5,910 nucleotides of DNA, taken from an uncultured Duncaniella sp. Its GTDB lineage: Bacteria; Bacteroidota; Bacteroidia; Bacteroidales; Muribaculaceae. The notes under the pieces were generated by a model. It was not told the DNA's origin. It saw only the letters and a list, made by a program, of their open reading frames with translations, and ran no database searches. The stretch's first letter is position 1, and every line of letters starts with the position of its first letter. Shown here piece after piece: positions 1-5,141 of the stretch. The DNA is taken from NCBI RefSeq assembly GCF_910578445.1, contig NZ_CAJTQC010000048.1:1-5910 (forward strand), given 5' to 3'. Position numbers and translations under genes: made by a program.

Positions 1-1
1 G

Positions 2-601
2 CCGGACGACCAGACAAAGGCGAAATGGAACAGCGAGAGAAAATCGCCCTCATTCGACATCCTTTCGGCGTGGCGTGAGATTGTCGGCAAACTGACCGGG
101 ATTGTTCCTGCGGCTGACAGCGGCGGCGACATAATGCCCGAGGGTGTGCCGTTCTCGCCGGACGCGCTCCAACGCCTCTATTCCTGGCAGAATGAATCGA
201 CCGAGCGGTGCAACGCCGAGGGGAGCGACACGCTCACGGCAATTGCGAGCAAACTTGAAATCTATGCCGTGCGGTTCTGCCTTCTTCTTGCCCTCTCCGA
301 CTGGGCGTGCGGGGCAAAAAAGAAAAAGGCGATAGAAGCGGCTACGGTCGATAGGGCAATCCGTCTGACTGAGTATTTCCGAGTAACGGCGACAAGGGTG
401 CAGGGCATCATCGGCGAGGACGCGCTGACCGATGTGCAGCTTGCCGTGATGTCGGAACTGCCCGCCACGTTCACCACCGCCGAGGGAGTTGCCATAGCCG
501 GGAAATGCGGTATGGCGGAACGCACGTTCAAGAAATTCCTTCGTGACAGACGGGGCGTTTTCTTCACCCGCGATGCCTACGGCTCTTATTCCAAACTTTG
601 A
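2..601 (+). CDS. DUF3987 domain protein, C-terminal part (5' end outside window)
   Basis: The frame is open from the left edge and ends at TGA 599-601, giving about 199 residues. I recognise the C-terminal part of the DUF3987 family from the segment KLEIYAVRFCLLL (encoded near 258-296), the following alanine-rich helix with AIRLTEYFR, and a terminal winged-helix-like part (FTTAEGVAIAGKCGMAERTFKKFL). These proteins are common in Bacteroidota integrative elements, often upstream of a relaxase gene, and are thought to be replication or primase-helicase associated; the exact role is not established. The N-terminal and any ATPase region are missing because the window starts inside the gene. An internal ATG at 134 lies within the domain and is not the real start. 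The gene ends 449 bases before the relaxase gene on the same strand, and a 16-bp hairpin follows 16 bases after its stop. Confidence 0.85.
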   Translation, partial: PDDQTKAKWNSERKSPSFDILSAWREIVGKLTGIVPAADSGGDIMPEGVPFSPDALQRLYSWQNESTERCNAEGSDTLTAIASKLEIYAVRFCLLLALSDWACGAKKKKAIEAATVDRAIRLTEYFRVTATRVQGIIGEDALTDVQLAVMSELPATFTTAEGVAIAGKCGMAERTFKKFLRDRRGVFFTRDAYGSYSKL

Positions 602-610
602 ATTTACCCC

Positions 611-666
611 ATGCACACCTTGCACTTTTGCACACTCCCGACCGTGCAAGAGTGCAAGGAATGCAC
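611..666. repeat. 16-bp stem-loop built from TGCAC boxes
   Basis: The arms 618-633 and 644-659 pair over 16 positions with a single T-G wobble around a 10-base loop. The 5-mer TGCAC occurs four times forward (612, 621, 629, 662) and twice inverted (GTGCA at 644 and 652), and ATGCAC flanks the hairpin as a direct repeat at 611-616 and 661-666. It begins just after the DUF3987 stop codon, but no T-run follows either arm, so an intrinsic terminator is a poor explanation. Repeated half-sites in both orientations look more like a protein-binding array (iteron- or operator-like) or a processing site. Confidence 0.7.
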
Positions 667-712
667 GGGGGTTATCCCTGAATTTGAAATGATGACAACA
701 GAGTTTTTTCTC

Positions 713-745
713 GGTGTACCACTATACCCGTTACAGTGGTTTACC
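713..745. repeat. Inverted repeat with internal loop
   Basis: ACCACT at 718-723 pairs with AGTGGT at 735-740 around an 11-base loop. After a 2x2 mismatch the stem continues with GGT 713-715 against ACC 743-745. Its function is unknown; it is one of the series upstream of the relaxase gene. Confidence 0.45.
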
Positions 746-811
746 GCCCAGCGACCCATATCCGGGGAGCAGTCCCATCCGTGCTGCCGCGCACGGAAAT
801 TACAGCCATGC

Positions 812-843
812 GGGAAATTCCTTAGCATATTAGGGAATTTTCC
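812..843. repeat. 10-bp AT-rich inverted repeat
   Basis: The arms 812-821 (GGGAAATTCC) and 834-843 (GGAATTTTCC) pair over ten positions with one G-T wobble, around a 12-base loop (TTAGCATATTAG). It sits mid-way in the gap before the relaxase gene. It could be a regulator or relaxosome binding site; no T-run marks it as a terminator. Confidence 0.5.
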
Positions 844-933
844 GAGCCGCATATCGTTCCGATACGCTGAAAATATCCCCAATATGCCAAAGAGGTCAAC
901 CCCTTTGGAATCCCCGCGCCAACGAGGGCAGAG

Positions 934-947
934 CCGGGCTTGCCCGG
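934..947. repeat. Short GC hairpin CCGGGC-TT-GCCCGG
   Basis: A 6-bp perfect inverted repeat with a 2-base spacer. It is the first of three closely packed palindromes (934-947, 964-992, 995-1012) just before the relaxase start, and so is part of the candidate oriT. Confidence 0.5.
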
Positions 948-963
948 ACTATGCCGAGTGCAG

Positions 964-992
964 CCGGGGAAAGACCGTAGGTCAATCCCCGG
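964..992. repeat. Two-tier nested palindrome, candidate oriT hairpin
   Basis: The outer arms CCGGGGA 964-970 and TCCCCGG 986-992 pair perfectly over 7 bp. Inside, after a symmetrical AA/AA internal loop, GACC 973-976 pairs with GGTC 980-983 around a GTA loop. A fully symmetrical 29-base structure 59 bases before a MobV start is what one expects of a relaxase recognition hairpin. The link to nicking is inferred from position. Confidence 0.6.
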
Positions 993-994
993 AA

Positions 995-1012
995 CGGCTT
1001 AACAGAAAGCCG
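995..1012. repeat. 6-bp hairpin adjoining the nested palindrome
   Basis: CGGCTT 995-1000 pairs with AAGCCG 1007-1012 around the loop AACAGA. It starts two bases after the nested palindrome and ends 38 bases before the relaxase ATG. It may be part of oriT or of the relaxase gene's leader. Confidence 0.5.
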
Positions 1013-1050
1013 TACACTCCGATTGCTCCGCAACTTAAACTCGTCCGCCT

Positions 1051-2673
1051 ATGAGCTACGCAGTGTTCCACATCATCAAGGCGAACTCGTCTTTGAACTC
1101 GATAGCCAAGCATATCGAGCGCAGCTCCCATCCCGACAACGCAGACCCGGGGCGAACGCACCTCAACCGCTACGGTCTGGTCGAGTATCCCGACGGGATA
1201 ACCGGGCTTGCGGCGGCTGTCGAATACCGCATAGCCAACGCCGGGATAACCCGAAAAATCTCCGACCGGCAGGTGCGCTGCCTCAACATGGTGATGACCT
1301 CCGACAACGAGGGTATGCAGAAAATCATCGACGCCGGAAAACTCGACCAATGGATAGCCGACAACATCAAGTGGGTTCGTGACACATTCGGCAGCGACAA
1401 TGTTGTCGGCGCATCCCTGCACATGGACGAGCGCACACCGCACCTGCACATAGCGGTCGTTCCGATTGTCACCACCGAGAGAAAAAAGAAAGCGAGGGAA
1501 GCGGCGGTGAAGAAGCGTTACCGCACCAAGCCGACCAACCGCCCCCGGCTGTGTGCAGACGACATAATGGAGCGTAAGGCGATGAGCCGTTACCAAGACC
1601 TCTATGCCGAGGCAATGGCGAAGTACGGATTGGAGCGAGGTATCCGGGGTTCGGAAGCACGGCACATAGACCAACACGAATACTACCGCCAATGCCAGCG
1701 GGAGAAAGCCGGACTTGAAAAGGATGTTGCCGAACTCTCCACCGAGAAAAAGAAACTCGACAAGGAGAAGAAATCGTTGGAGAGCAAGGTCGGTCATCTT
1801 GAATGCAGCGCAATCGCCCTTGACGCTCAAAAGAAGCAGTTGAGGCAGGTAAACGAGGAAATCCGGCAGACAAACCGCGAACTCTATTCCGAGAACACCC
1901 GGCTGACCGAGGCAAATTCTTCTCTCGCCGCCGAAAACAAATCGCTTGCCTATACCAATGCCGGACTTTCGGAAGAAGCCACAAGACTTTCGGCACAGCG
2001 GGAGAATCTTGCAGCGGACACCGAAAGGCTGACCGTCGAGAAAAAGGCATACGAGGCACAGACCACCGAGGCACGGCAGGAGGCAGAAACCGCCATGCGT
2101 GAACGTGATGAAGCCAAAGCCGAGCGTGACGCACAACGGAAAGAAGCCGTCAGCAACATCGCCAACATCTTCACCGGGAGCAAGACCAAGCGGCTTGAAG
2201 CCGAGGTTGCACGGAAGGATAATGAAATCCGGGAGCTGAAAGACCGTGTCGAGGCAAGGGAGCAGGACTTTCGCCGTGAGATGTCCAACCTATCCGACAA
2301 CCTCCGCAGACAAAAGGAGAGTGAAGCCTCCACTATCCGGATACACAACTATCTGGAAACCGACCTCAACACGTTCTTCCCCGATGTGCTCCCGATGTTG
2401 GAGGCGGCGAGAGAATGCCGAGAGGTCGGTTTGTCGGACACTGTAACCCGTGCATTGCTTGACCAGAAGCCGCGATATTTTAAGGAGGGAGCAACCATAC
2501 ATTCGGAAACATACCGTCAAGATTTCGATGTGTCCAACGCAGAGGTGCAAATCAAGCGCAATCCAACCGACAACAAATTTCACCTCCACATCAACGGTAC
2601 CCGTGTGTTCCAGTGGCTCAAAGAGCAATGGCAACGCCTAAAACAAACTTTCAGCCGAGGACTTCGATACTAA
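1051..2673 (+). CDS. mobV: MobV-family (Mob/Pre) relaxase
   Basis: This 540-residue protein should nick the element at oriT and carry the strand during conjugative mobilization. The N-terminal domain has the MOBV motifs: HIER with H21 and R24, aligning with the catalytic-histidine motif HNER of pMV158 MobM; NADPGRTHLN (30-39); the metal-binding HMDERTPHLH with H124, D126, E127, H131 and H133; and GLERGIRGSEARH (193-205). Residues about 212-428 form a long Glu/Lys/Arg-rich coiled coil, and about 430-540 form a separate C-terminal region ending in a basic stretch. The ATG at 1051 gives the usual MSYAVFHI start; no Shine-Dalgarno precedes it, as is normal in Bacteroidota. The protein is complete, with intact motifs, so it is probably active. 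It needs the transfer machinery of a helper element, since no type IV secretion genes are visible here. Confidence 0.93.
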   Translation: MSYAVFHIIKANSSLNSIAKHIERSSHPDNADPGRTHLNRYGLVEYPDGITGLAAAVEYRIANAGITRKISDRQVRCLNMVMTSDNEGMQKIIDAGKLDQWIADNIKWVRDTFGSDNVVGASLHMDERTPHLHIAVVPIVTTERKKKAREAAVKKRYRTKPTNRPRLCADDIMERKAMSRYQDLYAEAMAKYGLERGIRGSEARHIDQHEYYRQCQREKAGLEKDVAELSTEKKKLDKEKKSLESKVGHLECSAIALDAQKKQLRQVNEEIRQTNRELYSENTRLTEANSSLAAENKSLAYTNAGLSEEATRLSAQRENLAADTERLTVEKKAYEAQTTEARQEAETAMRERDEAKAERDAQRKEAVSNIANIFTGSKTKRLEAEVARKDNEIRELKDRVEAREQDFRREMSNLSDNLRRQKESEASTIRIHNYLETDLNTFFPDVLPMLEAARECREVGLSDTVTRALLDQKPRYFKEGATIHSETYRQDFDVSNAEVQIKRNPTDNKFHLHINGTRVFQWLKEQWQRLKQTFSRGLRY

Positions 2674-2682
2674 TCTACTAAT

Positions 2683-2724
2683 AAAAACGGCTATCCACGC
2701 TAATTTGGCGAGATAGCCGTTTTT
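2683..2724. terminator. Bidirectional intrinsic terminator
   Basis: AAAAACGGCTATC (2683-2695) pairs perfectly over 13 bp with 2712-2724, and the outer base pairs give a T5 run on both strands. The 16-base loop holds a small inner stem (CGC 2698-2700 with GCG 2708-2710). It starts 10 bases after the relaxase stop and lies 22 bases from the stop of the convergent gene, so it can serve both. Confidence 0.9.
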
Positions 2725-2745
2725 CATATTTTTGACTATTACTAA

Positions 2746-3240
2746 TTAAAAAGAAATAGTAAAATTCATTGCAGGAGTGTATGATAGATTTTGGCCGAAG
2801 GTTGGTGCTGAGAGTTGAGTCACGCCCATGCTCATGCCTATCTTCTTGGCCTTGTTCTTATAATGATAGGCACTCACCAGAATCGGTATGCTTGCTGCCG
2901 TCAAACCAAGACCCGAATATATAATAATTGGCCCGGCTTGAGTTTTATCATGGTTAGAACCATGAATACTGCTCAATGCCAATGACACGATAGCCCCGAC
3001 TCCGGTAGCAGTCATGCCAACGCTGAATGTAGTCCAGCCAACGGCACGCAATGCCTTATATTTGCCCCATTCCGGGGTATTCTTGTAGGCATCATTCATC
3101 AGCATTGGCGGGAGCTGCTGTGGACTATGACTACTGATGCTCGTCTGCACATCAGCCGGATTGTCGGCTATTGAGTTGTTTTGCGAGTACGTATAGACTG
3201 CCGATACAATAAAAACTATAAATACTAAGATTTTCTTCAT
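2746..3240 (-). CDS. Small exported or membrane protein of unknown function
   Basis: The 164-residue product begins with a clear signal peptide (MKK, then a hydrophobic run LVFIVFIVSAVY, with likely cleavage after TYSQ near residue 20). A short Ser/Gln/Pro-rich stretch follows. Two hydrophobic, glycine-rich segments (about 66-90, AVGWTTFSVGMTATGVGAIV, and about 102-123, IIIYSGLGLTAASIPILVSA) come next, then a KNKAKK cluster, and the chain ends in alternating residues and a C-terminal phenylalanine (NFTISF). This suggests an envelope protein, either inner-membrane hairpin or associated with the outer membrane. I do not recognise the family. It is convergent with the relaxase gene. Upstream is a long, highly palindromic region with a promoter-like box about 255 bases away, so it is probably expressed alone behind a structured leader. 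Confidence 0.75.
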   Translation of the reverse strand: MKKILVFIVFIVSAVYTYSQNNSIADNPADVQTSISSHSPQQLPPMLMNDAYKNTPEWGKYKALRAVGWTTFSVGMTATGVGAIVSLALSSIHGSNHDKTQAGPIIIYSGLGLTAASIPILVSAYHYKNKAKKIGMSMGVTQLSAPTFGQNLSYTPAMNFTISF

Positions 3241-3253
3241 GTTGATATTTCTC

Positions 3254-3304
3254 AGTTGGCTCGATGGAGAGATTATTATTAGTGAAAGAAAACGTGAGCC
3301 AACT
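3254..3304. repeat. 9-bp inverted repeat close to the small gene start
   Basis: AGTTGGCTC 3254-3262 is the exact reverse complement of GAGCCAACT 3296-3304, with 33 bases between. In the minus-strand RNA this stem would lie 13 bases before the ATG. A related GTTGGC occurs at 3472-3477, so the GCCAAC arm at 3298-3303 could pair with either partner, allowing two alternative folds. Confidence 0.55.
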
Positions 3305-3314
3305 ATGCCACGTC

Positions 3315-3431
3315 GTAATTGGAGGTCGTAGGAAACCTGCCGTGCAGATGTAACAATAGTGACCCACGCATATGCGTGAGAACCACTATGCTATCATTGC
3401 ACGCTCGAAAAGTTCCTACGTTTCCAATTAC
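3315..3431. repeat. 117-bp imperfect palindrome (long hairpin)
   Basis: Five nested pairs share one centre: 3315-3323 with 3423-3431 (9 bp), 3327-3334 with 3413-3420 (8 bp), 3341-3346 with 3398-3403 (6 bp), 3356-3361 with 3384-3389 (6 bp), and a perfect 14-bp palindrome CACGCATATGCGTG at 3365-3378. The intervening stretches are 2 to 9 bases and nearly equal on the two arms. Thirty-six paired positions in this order cannot reasonably be chance. It may be an RNA hairpin in the leader of the small membrane protein gene, or a palindromic mobile repeat. Confidence 0.8.
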
Positions 3432-3494
3432 AAGATAAGCATAACGCTTCTTATGTTTTCGAAATGTAATGGTTGGCCTTTGCCAAACCGAATA

Positions 3495-3502
3495 CAAAGA
3501 TA
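3495..3502 (-). promoter_or_regulatory. Bacteroidota-type -7 box, TATCTTTG
   Basis: On the minus strand this matches TAnnTTTG exactly. A TTTG occurs upstream on that strand (3530-3533), but the spacing of 27 bases is longer than the usual 19-21, so the -33 element is doubtful. It is the best promoter candidate for the minus-strand gene starting at 3240. Confidence 0.45.
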
Positions 3503-3540
3503 CATACAATATTGCAGTTTACTATAATTCAAAGGCTAAA

Positions 3541-3610
3541 AAACGGTTAATTAATCAAATGGAATCGAATTAAATATAACTAACGCCACTTAAAAATCCT
3601 AAAACCGTTT
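3541..3610. repeat. 8-bp inverted repeat AAACGGTT / AACCGTTT
   Basis: AAACGGTT 3541-3548 and AACCGTTT 3603-3610 are exact reverse complements flanking 54 AT-rich bases. Apart from these repeats I see no gene in 3503-3665. A recombinase or regulator binding pair is possible. Confidence 0.35.
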
Positions 3611-3637
3611 GTTCCTCAATGGCTCGATTTTCGCCGA

Positions 3638-3656
3638 TAGTACACTTTTAGTACAC
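3638..3656. repeat. Tandem direct repeat TAGTACAC
   Basis: TAGTACAC occurs at 3638-3645 and 3649-3656, 11 bases apart start to start, so both lie on about the same helix face. It is 50-70 bases from the tRNA-like scar, a position where arm-type sites of tyrosine recombinases can occur; this role is inferred. Confidence 0.4.
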
Positions 3657-3660
3657 CTTG

Positions 3661-3705
3661 TAAAAGAGATAATGGCTGTAAATCAATAGATTAACAGCCA
3701 TTATC
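3661..3705 (-). terminator. Minus-strand terminator-like hairpin beside the tRNA-like scar
   Basis: GATAATGGCTGT 3668-3679 pairs perfectly over 12 bp with 3694-3705 around a 14-base loop. Read on the minus strand, the stem is followed by TCTTTTA, so it should terminate leftward transcription. On that strand it directly follows the tRNA 3'-end-like sequence, as a normal tRNA terminator would. Confidence 0.65.
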
Positions 3706-3723
3706 AGTACCCGGACCCGGGAC
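3706..3723 (-). other. tRNA 3'-end-like sequence, candidate attachment-site scar
   Basis: On the minus strand GTCCCGGGTCCGGGTACT resembles the end of a tRNA gene: the end of the T-loop, the 3' strand of the T-stem, the 3' strand of the acceptor stem and a discriminator base. The sequence that should precede it (a GGTTCGA-like T-arm) is absent, and no matching acceptor 5' strand lies upstream, so no complete tRNA is present. A fragment of this kind followed by a terminator is what an element integrating at a tRNA 3' end leaves at its far junction. The tRNA identity is uncertain, and the short GC-rich repeat could be coincidental. Confidence 0.4.
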
Positions 3724-3765
3724 AAAATTTTTATCTGGAGTGCCGTTGTTGCCGGATGTGGCATC

Positions 3766-5076
3766 ATGGCTTTACTTGGTCGCCACGCTGCCATTCACCG
3801 TTTTGGCACAGACCAATTTACCGGCAATGTACTCTTTGCCGTTTTCTTTGTCCTTTCAATCGGTCTATATTGCGGTTTCCAATCGGTAATCGAAGATGTG
3901 TTCAACCGCCTTCAATCTCTTTTTCGTCGCCGTGAAATCATGGCTATTGCCGAGACTACCACCGGTGAACAGATTGCCATACCCACAGTAGAAGAGCCGG
4001 AATCTTCCATTATGGAATGTTCTGCCCCAGCGCAAGACCTTGAAACTGAAATTTGTCCGGAGAATACTTTTCAGGTGGATTCCAATGAAGAAATCGAGGA
4101 AGATGTCGAATATCTGACACTTGAAGATGGCACAAGAATAAAAATCGGAGCCATAGATATTGATGATGTCGTCTTCGATAATCTTGAGGACAATATCACC
4201 GAGTACGGAAGCCTTCAAGAGCGGGATGAAGCCCGTGGCGAATATCCTTATTTTGAGGATTATATCGGTGGCCATGGACTTGAGGAAGTTCTGGAATCGG
4301 ATACGCTATACAATGAATGGGTAAATCTCCAGCCCAAGCATATAAGGAAAGAGCTGGAACTCGGTATCTATCGTGTCCGTGCATATCCCAAAAGTGATGA
4401 TACAATCGGTTGCTTTACCAAGACTGCCAAAGAAAACCGCATCAAGCAGGATGACGGCAAGATACGCATAGAGGAATGGGAGGAAGAAGCTTACATTGAT
4501 GCAAATGGCGATGTCTATTATTCCGACCAGATTGAAGCCGCTCTGAAAGCATTGAAATCAGACAAGGAACATTCTGAAATTCAGAAGCAACTGTTACTGC
4601 AACATGAACAGTGCAACGCCGCACATGCCGAACTCGCTGAAGAAGATATGAAATTCAGCCTCGCCCAGATAGAATTTATCTGTGCTTACATCACATTCAT
4701 GATGCAACCCTATCTCGAAGCCGATGAGTTACAGAAACTACATCACAATGCCAAGATATGGACTGTCAATGCCATGCCGCCGTTCACACCGGTGAATCTC
4801 AGGAGCAACCACCTGACAAAAGAGGATTTGAAGCATCTGGGATATAATGTCGGCAAATTCCTTCGACTGCAAGGAGGCGTAATCGCCCGATTTGTAAAGA
4901 AAGTGTTTGAGAAACCTTTCGAGAACACCCATATCCGCACAATCGAGCAGAAACTACGAGAAAAGAAGTCCAACAAGGAGCGTATTCCCATCCACACCAA
5001 CGACCAGATGGATAAGCTTTTCAAGCACTTCCAGCGTTACGGCAACATCAACCTCGACATTCTAAATAGAGCATAA
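3766..5076 (+). CDS. Unrecognised membrane-anchored acidic protein, probably 5'-truncated
   Basis: From ATG 3766 the frame encodes 436 residues. Residues 21-39 (NVLFAVFFVLSIGLYCGF) form a transmembrane helix, followed by a basic RRR cluster (cytoplasmic by the positive-inside rule), a very acidic stretch (about 60-180, with repeated Glu/Asp runs), a mixed region and a Lys/Arg-rich C-terminus. I do not recognise a family. The frame stays open upstream to the stop at 3679-3681, and codons 3724-3765 encode a second hydrophobic run (KIFIWSAVVAGCGI) that joins smoothly to the annotated start. No ATG, GTG or TTG occurs in that extension. The original start therefore probably lay beyond the tRNA-like scar at 3706-3723. 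ATG 3766 may not be the natural start; another possible start is ATG 3940, after the helix. A terminator follows 19 bases after the stop. Confidence 0.75.
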   Translation: MALLGRHAAIHRFGTDQFTGNVLFAVFFVLSIGLYCGFQSVIEDVFNRLQSLFRRREIMAIAETTTGEQIAIPTVEEPESSIMECSAPAQDLETEICPENTFQVDSNEEIEEDVEYLTLEDGTRIKIGAIDIDDVVFDNLEDNITEYGSLQERDEARGEYPYFEDYIGGHGLEEVLESDTLYNEWVNLQPKHIRKELELGIYRVRAYPKSDDTIGCFTKTAKENRIKQDDGKIRIEEWEEEAYIDANGDVYYSDQIEAALKALKSDKEHSEIQKQLLLQHEQCNAAHAELAEEDMKFSLAQIEFICAYITFMMQPYLEADELQKLHHNAKIWTVNAMPPFTPVNLRSNHLTKEDLKHLGYNVGKFLRLQGGVIARFVKKVFEKPFENTHIRTIEQKLREKKSNKERIPIHTNDQMDKLFKHFQRYGNINLDILNRA

Positions 5077-5095
5077 TAAGCTCACTCGCAATACT

Positions 5096-5138
5096 AAAGC
5101 GAATAACAATGGCTAATGCCTGAGTTATTCGCTTTTTT
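5096..5138 (+). terminator. Intrinsic terminator after the membrane-anchored protein gene
   Basis: AAAGCGAATAAC 5096-5107 pairs perfectly over 12 bp with 5124-5135 and is followed by a T-run ending at 5138. The 16-base loop holds an inner stem GGC-TAAT-GCC (5111-5120). It lies between two convergent genes; on the minus strand the T-run is only three bases, so termination there is weaker. Confidence 0.88.
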
Positions 5139-5141
5139 GTT

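Larger units (their letters stand above)
602..1050. other. Gene-free, hairpin-dense region; candidate origin of transfer
   Basis: This gap between the DUF3987 gene and the relaxase gene has no convincing coding sequence. It contains at least six inverted repeats, at 618-659, 713-745, 812-843, 934-947, 964-992 and 995-1012. MobV relaxases characteristically act on an oriT with inverted repeats just upstream of their own gene, so the last three hairpins, within about 120 bases of the mob start, are the most likely part of oriT. I did not find a sequence clearly matching the pMV158-type nick site, so the nick position is unknown. The region must also hold the relaxase promoter, but I see no clear TAnnTTTG box. 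Confidence 0.55.
3241..3490 (-). ncRNA. Candidate structured leader RNA of the small membrane protein gene
   Basis: If transcription starts just after the box at 3495-3502, the minus-strand RNA has a leader of about 250 bases packed with inverted repeats: 3473-3477 with 3482-3486, a long hairpin 3315-3431, and 3254-3262 with 3296-3304. I see no intrinsic terminator between the hairpins and the ATG, so a termination-based riboswitch is not obvious; regulation of translation, RNA stability, or a small RNA processed from the leader is possible. I do not recognise a known riboswitch class. Open frames crossing this region look like by-products of the palindromes. It could equally be a DNA-level element such as a mobile palindromic repeat. 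Confidence 0.4.

Noticed and set aside
611..1054. A 147-codon plus-strand open frame between the DUF3987 and relaxase genes.
   Set aside because: It runs through all the inverted repeats, is rich in Arg/Pro/Cys without domain-like patterning, and overlaps the relaxase start; it is most likely a chance frame in GC-rich DNA.
982..2136. A 384-codon minus-strand frame opposite the relaxase gene.
   Set aside because: It is the antisense shadow of the GC-rich, intact mobV gene; its Cys/Leu/Phe-rich product mirrors the Glu/Lys-rich coiled coil.
3315..3431. An invertible promoter segment bounded by the 9+8 bp inverted repeats.
   Set aside because: The inner 78 bases are themselves palindromic about the same centre and contain no promoter box, so inversion would change little; no recombinase gene is nearby.
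3298..3477. An integron attC site, because GCCAAC and GTTGGC bound a palindromic segment.
   Set aside because: The ends do not fit the RYYYAAC/GTTRRRY core sites and no inner L boxes are at the expected spacing; no integrase is present.
3303..3509. A 68-codon minus-strand frame and another at 3152-3367 crossing the long palindrome.
   Set aside because: The sequence is explained by RNA or DNA stem constraints, and the second overlaps the signal-peptide gene in another frame. I keep only the chance that similar peptides mark other copies of the repeat.
3706..3790. A complete tRNA gene on the minus strand.
   Set aside because: Only the 3' end resembles a tRNA; no T-arm start, anticodon arm or complementary acceptor 5' strand is found.
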